From Hyphomicrobiales bacterium (GTDB lineage: Bacteria; Pseudomonadota; Alphaproteobacteria; Rhizobiales; Rhizobiaceae), in assembly GCA_900465665.1 (NCBI GenBank), contig UBJO01000040.1, positions 1-37,054 on the forward strand: a stretch of DNA of 37,054 nucleotides, written 5' to 3'. Position numbers and translations under genes: made by a program. The notes beneath the pieces were generated by a model. That model was not told where the DNA came from. It saw nothing but the letters and a program-made list of their open reading frames with translations, and searched no databases. This document shows, piece by piece, positions 1 to 7,091 of this stretch. How positions within the stretch are numbered: position 1 is the first letter of the stretch; every line of letters starts with the position of its first letter.

Positions 1-1
1 C

Positions 2-76
2 ATCGCTCAAGGCTGGCCTGTATCTGAAATCGAGGCGCTTATGCCCTGGAACTTCAAGCCCCACGCCCTCGGCTAA
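2..76 (+). pseudogene. IS66-type transposase C-terminal tail (partial, cut by window edge)
   Basis: The frame starting at base 2 reads through to a TAA at 74-76 and contains WPVSEIEALMPWNF near its end. This resembles the C-terminal tail of IS66-family TnpC transposases, which commonly end with an 'I-x-x-L-(M/L)-P-W' motif. Only about 24 codons lie in the window, so whether the rest of the gene is intact outside cannot be judged. It is directly followed by another transposase tail, which suggests nested or abutting insertion elements. The assignment rests on motif recall only. Confidence 0.5.
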
Positions 77-77
77 C

Positions 78-176
78 CGCTTACCAATCACCAAAGCGCT
101 CGGCGACATCATTACCCTCTTCTCCGTCACCGAATGCCGAAACTTCTTCAAGGCAGCAGGATATGAGGCTGAATAG
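78..176 (+). pseudogene. IS630-type transposase C-terminal remnant
   Basis: An open frame immediately after the IS66-like stop reads ALGDIITLFSVTECRNFF and then KAAGYEAE before TAG at 174-176. The 'T-x-x-E-C-x-N-(Y/F)-F-x-x-A-G-Y' pattern is typical of the extreme C-terminus of IS630-family DDE transposases. No upstream part of such a transposase is present, because the preceding bases belong to the IS66-like tail. This is therefore a truncated relic. Bases 177-269 show no recognisable gene. Confidence 0.5.
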
Positions 177-269
177 ATGCGACACGCTTTAGGATCGATA
201 ATCTGAGCGGGTCAGAGGCCTTACCAGCGAAGGCACACAGCCATTCGCCACGGAGGACGAAGGTCGATT

Positions 270-2216
270 TTAGAGGCGGGTCGGATAGGTTAGGTATATC
301 GTTCTTTCTACCAGGCTATCGTTCGAATTTCTTTCGACAGAAAAGCGCAAGGTACCGCTGCTGTGAACAGACAGCTCAACCCACTGAACGTGGTTAACAC
401 CGAACCTCCCATCAACGCGCGCATCTTCAGTCGCAAAAGCGTATCTCAGTTCGTTAGGATCAGAGGCATCTGACCGCAGAGGGAACTGTCCATCCGAAAC
501 GAATACGCCAACATTTCCAGGCGTGAGCTTGAGCTCAATCCCTGCACACCTAGAACCTTGCGGGATCGTAAAAGAGATAAGATTGCCGTTCTCGAACGTT
601 TTGGGGTGTCCTGCATCACAGGTTTGCTCTTCAGCGATTTCAAAGCCGATTGGTGTAAGCCATGCCTTGGTTGACAACCATGCAATCGGCACGAACATCG
701 CCGCGATAAGCAGTACTGAGCCACCCCAGGCTAATTTCCGAATGTCAATTCTACCGAAAGCCGAAGACGGACTGAAGCCAGATCCGGAGACTATTATGGC
801 GGCAGGCGTTAAAATAAGGAAGTAGCGTGGCTGCACCTCCCCTATGAAGAGGATGACGCCGCACCCAAAGGAGAAGAACAGCATCGCCACGGCTAGCGTC
901 AGCGAAAAGCGTCCTACTATTGCGCCTCGGATGACCAACGCCAAGACTATGACGATCGCCAACCTGACAATCAAGGGCGATAACGAGATTGCCCGATCAG
1001 GGACGTTTGCAGGAAAAGCTAAAGACGTATCCAAATTGGCGGTCAGATCGGCGCTAGCAAACCACAAGTATCCATTTCCAGCGGTCAATGATTGTGCCTT
1101 CTTCCATATGTAAAACGGATAGTCGGCGCCGTTGGACAGAAGCTCATTGAAGATTCGGAGAATCCCCACACGGAATCGGAGCTCTTCAGGTATCGCAGGC
1201 CAAAAATAATGGATCCAGTTGAAGCTAGTTCTGACGTCATCACTTTCGATGACCAGAGAAGAAGCCAAGCGAAGGAAACCGTCTCCAGCACCTTCGCCAG
1301 CGAGTGCGGATAACATGCCACGAGAGCTTAAGTACGAGACGACCACGGCTCCTAAAAATGCACCAGACTTGGCAATTGAACGAGATCTAGCGCTCTGAAG
1401 AAGGGCCGAAACAAGCGCTGCAACCAACAGAAACACGCCAACACTTCTACTGAAATCAAGCCCAACCGCCGCCATTCCGACGATCAACCCCGCTATTGTC
1501 GCCGAAAGAACAGTTCGCTCCATCCATTCCACAACGGCAAGTCCGATAACAATCAACAAAACAGCAATGTTGTCGGGCGTCGCCAACGAAAGAGCGTATA
1601 TCCTCTCCGGCATGGCTAAAAAGATCAGAAGGACAATGAGAGCCGCACCCGATCCAACTCTTGCACGCACCGCAAACCACAGGACCGTTGCCGACGCAGT
1701 CTGAAGAAAGGCGTTGAACATTTTAAGTTCGAAATAGCTGCCGCCAAACCACCCGATCGGCACGGTATAAAGCAAGGACCGTCGCCAATAAAGGTCACCA
1801 TAAGAAATGTAATGTGACTGACAAGCCTCGATATTCTCAGCAAGCCTTTCCTGCAAATCGATCCCGCATTTGTAATAGACGCCAAAGTCGCTCCCTTGCT
1901 GAGACGAGAACGACGCCACCCAGAGAAAGGAATGGCACGCGAACAGGAGAAGGACAGCTACACCCGTCCAGTCAGCGTTGAGTCCCGGCATACGAGGATA
2001 ATTCGCCAAATGAAACGCCAGACACACGATAATCAGCGCTATGCCCATGATCAGGCCAACGACGTCGCCCAGCAGCGATGAGCTCGCGAGCAACATCGTG
2101 GCAGCGAGGCAAGCTGTCGTAATCCTGATTACGCCTTCCAGGGCATTGGCAAATGAGAATTGGTTCGTTCCGGATGATATCAAAACAAAAAAATCGCCAT
2201 GTGTAGTGCACCGCAA
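270..2216 (-). CDS. large multi-pass membrane protein, probable GT-C fold glycosyltransferase
   Basis: This predicted protein of about 648 residues has roughly ten or more hydrophobic segments and a soluble C-terminal stretch of about 130 residues. After the first three hydrophobic segments an external loop contains QQGSDFGVYYKCG. An acidic residue in the first large loop is typical of polyprenyl-phosphate-dependent GT-C enzymes (GT39/GT83-like), which move sugars on the periplasmic face. I do not recognise a specific subfamily. The frame opens with TTG at 2216; no in-frame ATG occurs before about codon 40, which already lies inside the first hydrophobic segment, so an upstream TTG or GTG start is more likely but unproven. 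It is the last gene of the leftward polysaccharide group, after rmlC. A role in decorating O-antigen with GtrA/GtrB-type proteins at 14881 and 16915 is inference. Confidence 0.7.
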   Translation of the reverse strand: MRCTTHGDFFVLISSGTNQFSFANALEGVIRITTACLAATMLLASSSLLGDVVGLIMGIALIIVCLAFHLANYPRMPGLNADWTGVAVLLLFACHSFLWVASFSSQQGSDFGVYYKCGIDLQERLAENIEACQSHYISYGDLYWRRSLLYTVPIGWFGGSYFELKMFNAFLQTASATVLWFAVRARVGSGAALIVLLIFLAMPERIYALSLATPDNIAVLLIVIGLAVVEWMERTVLSATIAGLIVGMAAVGLDFSRSVGVFLLVAALVSALLQSARSRSIAKSGAFLGAVVVSYLSSRGMLSALAGEGAGDGFLRLASSLVIESDDVRTSFNWIHYFWPAIPEELRFRVGILRIFNELLSNGADYPFYIWKKAQSLTAGNGYLWFASADLTANLDTSLAFPANVPDRAISLSPLIVRLAIVIVLALVIRGAIVGRFSLTLAVAMLFFSFGCGVILFIGEVQPRYFLILTPAAIIVSGSGFSPSSAFGRIDIRKLAWGGSVLLIAAMFVPIAWLSTKAWLTPIGFEIAEEQTCDAGHPKTFENGNLISFTIPQGSRCAGIELKLTPGNVGVFVSDGQFPLRSDASDPNELRYAFATEDARVDGRFGVNHVQWVELSVHSSGTLRFSVERNSNDSLVERTIYLTYPTRL

Positions 2217-2525
2217 CTATCCGGAAAGGATCTCTCCCTCTCATCGAGTGTGCCAGGTTATTAACCTACTTAGACCGGTGGCAGTCCCCAAGTCCTGGCC
2301 ACCCATGAGCGGTGCTGTCAGTGGTCGACAGCAGAGAGGGTTGGAATTATTGCCATTTTAGTTCGAACATTATTACGCGCTTCACCAGCACATGACTTCG
2401 CGATATCTGTCCCCGCGAATTCTTGAACCGTGAAGCAGAATCTGATCCTTTCCGGCCTTTCTGGGGCAGCTCCAAAGCCTCGGCTTGCCTTTACGAACGG
2501 CAAAGTTAGCGAAATCCAACTACTC
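2217..2525. other. intergenic stretch, no gene recognised
   Basis: About 310 bases lie between the start of the membrane protein and the stop of rmlC. Short open frames exist on both strands, but none has a convincing ribosome binding site or a recognisable protein motif. The stretch may hold the promoter of the membrane protein gene. No clear promoter or terminator was identified. Confidence 0.4.
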
Positions 2526-3071
2526 TTAGTCGAATAATTCAGCCTTATCCAACGTAGTGGCTTCAGCGTCTTTTGCCGCCAGTTTCGGCTGTCCTTCAAA
2601 AGGCCAATCGATCCCAATCGCGGGGTCGTTCCACAGCAAGCTGCGTTCGTACTCCGGCGCGTAGAAATCAGTCGTCTTATAGAGGAATTCAGCTGTCTCG
2701 CTCAAAACTACAAAACCATGCGCAAAACCTTCGGGAACCCACAGTTGCTTCCTATTCTCGTGTGAGAGCGCTGCACCTACCCATTGCCCAAAGGTCGGCG
2801 ACGAGCGACGCAGATCGACCGCGACGTCAAACACTTCACCGTGGACCACACGAACCAGTTTCCCCTGGGGCTGACGAATCTGGTAGTGCAGCCCACGCAA
2901 GACGTAACGCGAAGATTTCGAGTGATTATCTTGCACAAAGCTGCGTGTCACACCCGTCAGCGCCTCAAACGTGCGTGCGTTAAAACTTTCGAGAAAGAAA
3001 CCACGATCGTCACCAAATACTCTCGGCTCTAGGATAATGACTTCAGGAATATGCGTCTTCGTCGCTTGCAT
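2526..3071 (-). CDS. rmlC: dTDP-4-dehydrorhamnose 3,5-epimerase
   Basis: This cytoplasmic enzyme of 181 residues converts dTDP-4-dehydro-6-deoxy-D-glucose to dTDP-4-dehydro-L-rhamnose, the third step of dTDP-L-rhamnose synthesis. The length is normal for the RmlC cupin family. Family signatures are present: GDDRGFFLESFN near residue 20, QDNHSKS near 48, LRGLHYQ with the catalytic His near 62, QGKLVRVVHGEVFDVAVD, LWVPEGFAHGF near 110 and a Tyr near 132. The start is the ATG at 3071; a TTG directly before it is in frame but less likely. The gene sits about 550 bases downstream of rmlA, separated from the rmlBDA block by an IS256 relic, so it may have its own promoter. Confidence 0.95.
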   Translation of the reverse strand: MQATKTHIPEVIILEPRVFGDDRGFFLESFNARTFEALTGVTRSFVQDNHSKSSRYVLRGLHYQIRQPQGKLVRVVHGEVFDVAVDLRRSSPTFGQWVGAALSHENRKQLWVPEGFAHGFVVLSETAEFLYKTTDFYAPEYERSLLWNDPAIGIDWPFEGQPKLAAKDAEATTLDKAELFD

Positions 3072-3189
3072 CAATAGAATCCCGTGTGGTGGTTTTTAGC
3101 TGCCGCGCTTGCGGTGCGTTCTGGCGCGGCTGAATGGATCAGACCGGCTGACAGCTGATGAATTGACCATCGTCCATTGTCGCGCTGCT

Positions 3190-3550
3190 ACCCAGTGCTA
3201 CTTTGCCGGAAAGCTGGAAGGCCTATTCGTCGTTTCGCTAAACCAGTCATTAGCTTCTCGGTCATGGAGCGCGTTTCGAGAAATCTTGGGATTTGCTACT
3301 GGTACACATCTTCGAGAGTTGATGGGTACCTGTCGAGCCTTCCGATCTTGAGGCGATAGACGTCGCACTGGCAAGCTGAAAGCCAATCTTCTCGCCGCGT
3401 CCCGCGCCGACCCCCACCGATATTTGCTTTCCGAAGGAAAAGCCCCTCATCTCACAATGCAGATCGGAATTAGCGCTCTTCGCAACAAGCGACTGCAAGT
3501 TCTCAATTACCTGAATCATCGATGGTGCCCCTAATGTGGATGTTTAACAA
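3190..3550 (-). pseudogene. IS256-family transposase 5' relic (copy 1)
   Basis: The 551-base gap between rmlA and rmlC contains a leftward reading frame starting at 3519 with IENLQSLVAKSANSDLH. It continues with an 'EMRGF' stretch and 'GRGEKIGFQLA'. This matches the order of motifs at the N-terminus of IS256-type transposases (ENLRSLVEKSAD, EMIGFAAEKL, YGEKSALRLAQRNGYRDR). Further on, in another frame, IPRFLETRSMTEKL resembles the 'FPxFLEPRRxAEKAL' motif. The frame is broken and the catalytic region is absent, so it is dead. The 43 bases around its start codon match a second copy at 6973-7030 at about three quarters of positions, including a shared ribosome binding site and ATG. Confidence 0.65.
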
Positions 3551-3622
3551 CCCCTCCCAGCAGAAACCAACTAGTGGCTTCCAATAAACGGCGTAGTCCA
3601 GCTCGGGACACGATCGTGGCAA

Positions 3623-4507
3623 TCAGAAAATGTCTTCCTTCAGGATATTTTGCAGATATGCCCCGTAGCCGCTCTTTATCAATGGCTGTGCAAGCTCCTC
3701 AAGCTGATCGGCATCAATCCAACCACTGCGGTATGCGACTTCTTCCGGACATGCGACACGCAGACCTTGTCGCCTCTCGATGGTTGCAATGAAATGTCCA
3801 GCCTCGAGTAACGAGTCATGCGTTCCTGTATCGAGCCAAGCATGGCCACGTCCCATGATTTCGACTTTGAGCGCATTTTCTGACAGATAGCGGCAGTTAA
3901 CGTCAGTGATTTCCAGTTCACCGCGCGACGATGGCCTTATGCTGGCGGCGATGTCACACACCTGTGTGTCGTAGAAATAGAGCCCCGTGACCGCGTAGTT
4001 CGACTTGGGCTGCGCCGGCTTTTCCTCTATCGAGAGGGCCTGCTGAAATTTATCAAATTCTACTACCCCATACCGTTCGGGATCCTGGACGTGATAGGCG
4101 AAGACTGTCGCGCCCTCGGTCTGAGATGCCGCGTTGCGAAGGAGCTTCTGGAAGTCGTGGCCGTAAAAAATATTGTCGCCCAGCACCAGCGCGCTCGGAT
4201 ACTGACCAATAAAATCACGTCCGAGGATGAAAGCTTGTGCCAACCCATCAGGGCTTGGCTGAATGCAGTATTCGAGACGGAGGCCCCATTGCCGACCATC
4301 GCCAAGCAGCGCTTGGAAACGTGGCGTATCATGCGGCGTAGAGATAATGAGAATTTCGCGGATGCCCGCCAACATAAGTGTCGTCAGCGGATAGTATATC
4401 ATTGGCTTATCATAGACCGGAAGTAATTGTTTGGAGACTGCAAGCGTTGCCGGATGCAATCTAGTACCGGAACCTCCGGCGAGGATAATGCCCTTGCGAT
4501 TTGTCAT
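3623..4507 (-). CDS. rmlA: glucose-1-phosphate thymidylyltransferase
   Basis: This enzyme of 294 residues makes dTDP-glucose from glucose-1-phosphate and dTTP in the cytoplasm. The N-terminal nucleotide-binding motif [16 protein letters not shown] starts at residue 6 and is followed by [17 protein letters not shown]. Later family signatures are [46 protein letters not shown] and [13 protein letters not shown]. The length is typical. The ATG at 4507 starts 8 bases after the rmlD stop, so rmlB, rmlD and rmlA form a tight leftward operon. Its product feeds both the rhamnose branch and the 3-acetamido sugar branch encoded at 13748-16918. Confidence 0.96.
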   Translation of the reverse strand: MTNRKGIILAGGSGTRLHPATLAVSKQLLPVYDKPMIYYPLTTLMLAGIREILIISTPHDTPRFQALLGDGRQWGLRLEYCIQPSPDGLAQAFILGRDFIGQYPSALVLGDNIFYGHDFQKLLRNAASQTEGATVFAYHVQDPERYGVVEFDKFQQALSIEEKPAQPKSNYAVTGLYFYDTQVCDIAASIRPSSRGELEITDVNCRYLSENALKVEIMGRGHAWLDTGTHDSLLEAGHFIATIERRQGLRVACPEEVAYRSGWIDADQLEELAQPLIKSGYGAYLQNILKEDIF

Positions 4508-4515
4508 AATGTGCC

Positions 4516-5400
4516 TCAGAGGATCTGCTCAAGAACGTGATCGAGGCTGCCCCTCCAGTCGGGCAGGGTCAGGCCGAATGCGTCACGAAGTTTCTGGGTA
4601 TCTAGTCTCGAATTGGCAGGCCTTTTTGCGGGAGTTGGATAATCTTCTGTTGCGATTGGCCTTACGGCATCGGGCGCGACTTTTATCACATGGCCCTTGG
4701 CGCGCCCATACTCGATTACGTGGCACGCATACTCATGCCAGCTTGTTTCTCCACTCGCGACCAAGTGATAGACACCTTCAAGGCCCGCTGTATTCGTTTC
4801 ACTCAGTCTCCGAATGACGAGAGTGCTCACGTCGGCAATCAAGGCCGCAGAGGTCGGCGCCCCGATCTGGTCGGCGACTACGCTTAGCGTTTCGCGCTCG
4901 CCTGCAAGCCGTAGCATTGTCTTGACGAAATTGGAACCATGGACGCCGTATACCCAGCTTGAGCGGAAGATCACGTGGCGCGCACCCGTTGCAGCTAGCG
5001 CTTTTTCACCAGCAAGCTTGGTCTTTCCGTAGATGCTTTGTGGCGTGGTGGCATCGGTCTCCCGGTAAAAGCGTTCCGTTTTACCATCAAAAACATAATC
5101 GGTCGAATAATGAACAACGAGCGCACCTAGTCTGGCCGCCTCTTCGCCCAAAATTGCCGGTGCGCGGGCGTTGATAGCACGCGCCCGCCCCTCTTCACTT
5201 TCAGCTTTGTCAACAGCAGTGTAGGCAGCGGGATTGACAATGACGTTCGGCTCGAAACGCCTGACAGCTTCTCGAATCGAAACCTCACTCTCCAGATCGC
5301 AAGTCAATCGATCAAGCGCAACAACATCGCCGAGTAACGCAAGAGCCCGTTGCAGTTCAAAGCCGACCTGACCGTTCTTTCCTGTTAGAAGCAGGCGCAT
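4516..5400 (-). CDS. rmlD: dTDP-4-dehydrorhamnose reductase
   Basis: This NAD(P)H-dependent reductase of 294 residues carries out the last step to dTDP-L-rhamnose. The start is the ATG at 5400, which places [13 protein letters not shown] at the N-terminus; this is the expected glycine-rich nucleotide-binding motif. A longer frame to 5433 would overlap rmlB and adds nothing recognisable. Other signatures are [13 protein letters not shown] (near residue 64), [19 protein letters not shown] with the Tyr-x-x-x-Lys catalytic pair, RSSWVYG and RPANSRLD near the end. The gene begins 5 bases after the rmlB stop. Confidence 0.95.
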   Translation of the reverse strand: MRLLLTGKNGQVGFELQRALALLGDVVALDRLTCDLESEVSIREAVRRFEPNVIVNPAAYTAVDKAESEEGRARAINARAPAILGEEAARLGALVVHYSTDYVFDGKTERFYRETDATTPQSIYGKTKLAGEKALAATGARHVIFRSSWVYGVHGSNFVKTMLRLAGERETLSVVADQIGAPTSAALIADVSTLVIRRLSETNTAGLEGVYHLVASGETSWHEYACHVIEYGRAKGHVIKVAPDAVRPIATEDYPTPAKRPANSRLDTQKLRDAFGLTLPDWRGSLDHVLEQIL

Positions 5401-5405
5401 GATCC

Positions 5406-6467
5406 TCACGCTCCGTACTGCTTGCCAACCCAATTCTGATAGGCACCGCTCGTCACGTTCTCAACCCAGTCTTGATGGTCGAGATACCATTGCACCGTCT
5501 TGCGAATGCCGGTATTGAAGGTTTCGGCCGGTTTCCAACCGAGCTCGCGCTCGATCTTGGTCGCATCGATTGCGTAACGGCGATCGTGGCCTGGGCGATC
5601 CTTCACAAAACTGATCTGCTCGATATAACTCACCCCGTCTTGACGCGGCGACAGCTCATCTAGGATGCTACACAAGATCGTGACAACCTCTAAATTGGCC
5701 ATCTCGTTCCAGCCGCCGATGTTGTAGGCTTCCCCTATTTGCCCGGCTTCTAAGACGCGGCGAATCGCTGAGCAATGATCCTTTACGTAGAGCCAATCAC
5801 GGATCTGCTGCCCGTCTCCATAAATCGGCAAAGGTTTGCCTGCGAGCGCATTGTGGATGCAGAGCGGGATCAACTTTTCTGGGAAGTGATAGGGACCGTA
5901 ATTGTTCGAACAATTAGTCGTAAGAACCGGCAGTCCGTAGGTGTGGTGATAGGCGCGCACTAGATGGTCAGAAGCCGCCTTGCTTGCCGAATAGGGGCTG
6001 TTTGGCTCGTACCGATTGTCTTCGCGGAAGGGATGATCGGATGGCGTGAGTGTGCCGTAAACTTCATCGGTCGACACATGCAGAAACCGGAACGCCTGTT
6101 TTTCAGCGTTAGGAAGGTTGTTCCAGTAAAACCGCACAGCCTCGAGAAATCGGAAGGTCCCGACCACGTTGGTTTCGATGAAAGCTGCTGGCCCATGAAT
6201 CGACCGATCAACATGTGATTCAGCTGCGAAATTCACCACCGCGCGAGGTCTATGTGCCTTCAAAAGCTCGGAGATATTTGCGAAATCTCCCATATCGGAC
6301 AGCACAAAGATATGGCCGTCGCCATCCTTCAGACTCTGAAGATTTTCTAAATTTCCGGCATAAGTCAGTTTGTCGACGTTGATGACAACTTCATTGCTTA
6401 GCGCTAGCCAATCCAGAATGAAATTGCTGCCAATGAAACCGGCGCCACCCGTCACTACGATTGTCAT
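5406..6467 (-). CDS. rmlB: dTDP-glucose 4,6-dehydratase
   Basis: This extended SDR enzyme of 353 residues converts dTDP-glucose to dTDP-4-dehydro-6-deoxyglucose. The ATG at 6467 gives MTIVVTGGAGFIGSNF, the correct N-terminus with the TGxxGFIG motif; the frame extends further upstream but without homology. Signatures include NFAAESHVDRSIHGP near residue 77, HVSTDEVYGTL with the Thr-Asp-Glu active-site triad, PYSASKAASDHLV with the YxxxK pair, TTNCSNNYGPYHFPEKLIP and GDGQQIRDWLYV. It is the first gene of the rmlBDA operon. Its product is the branch point for L-rhamnose and for the amino sugar made by the FdtA/FdtB-like proteins. Confidence 0.96.
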   Translation of the reverse strand: MTIVVTGGAGFIGSNFILDWLALSNEVVINVDKLTYAGNLENLQSLKDGDGHIFVLSDMGDFANISELLKAHRPRAVVNFAAESHVDRSIHGPAAFIETNVVGTFRFLEAVRFYWNNLPNAEKQAFRFLHVSTDEVYGTLTPSDHPFREDNRYEPNSPYSASKAASDHLVRAYHHTYGLPVLTTNCSNNYGPYHFPEKLIPLCIHNALAGKPLPIYGDGQQIRDWLYVKDHCSAIRRVLEAGQIGEAYNIGGWNEMANLEVVTILCSILDELSPRQDGVSYIEQISFVKDRPGHDRRYAIDATKIERELGWKPAETFNTGIRKTVQWYLDHQDWVENVTSGAYQNWVGKQYGA

Positions 6468-6749
6468 GTTGTCTCTCACACAAGTTGAAGCAGTCCTATA
6501 TGCAAGCCATTCGCGGCACCGAGCGTTCATTACCGTGTTTTCTGCCGGATGCCACGGTCTTTTTTTGAGATCTTTGCCATGTGGCGGTACATGTCTCCGG
6601 CGCTCGCCCGACCATACGAGGCGGGCGGGAGTGGATCAATTTGCTGCTGGCGGGCTGGTGGACGGACTATTATTCATCCTTCCGATGGTATCCAATGTCA
6701 TATATCTGGATGGCTGAAAGGTTGATTTGTCATTTCTGTCAGCCTATCA

Positions 6750-7030
6750 AAACCCTCTTGCCGCGGTGGGGTTCGACAAAGGCTGGCAGATATCTGTCGG
6801 TTCGCGGTTCAGAGCATGCTTCAACGCTGCCTGTCCGGCCCCCCGATTTCTGTCGCGATATCCATTGCGCTGTGCCGATCGACAGCCGCGTAATTCCAAC
6901 GGCATCAGCTTCTCGGCGCCAAAGCCGACCATGAAGCAAACCTTGATCCGCGCTCTCCTCAAAGAAAGAACGCAGACTTGTCGTATCCTCGATCATCGGT
7001 GGTGTCCCTGAGTTTGGCGTTGAACAACCC
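6750..7030 (-). pseudogene. IS256-family transposase 5' relic (copy 2)
   Basis: The 624-base gap between the large glycosyltransferase gene and rmlB holds a second leftward IS256-type remnant. From the ATG at 6996 the protein reads TTSLRSFFEESADQGLLHG. A shifted frame then gives VGFGAEKLMPLEL and AQRNGYRDRN, and the first frame later gives DRYLPAFVEPHRG. This is the motif order of an IS256-type N-terminus (SLRxxVEKSADxxLL, GFAAEKLMxxE, AQRNGYRDR, SYFPxFLEPRR). At least two frameshifts separate the pieces, and the catalytic part is missing. Bases 6468-6749 hold no gene; they probably contain the rmlB promoter, but no clear box was found. Confidence 0.7.
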
Positions 7031-7091
7031 GACCACAGCGAAAAGACTGAGGGGCCACAAAAGTCAGGTCACCCGCGCAGTACCAACGCTC

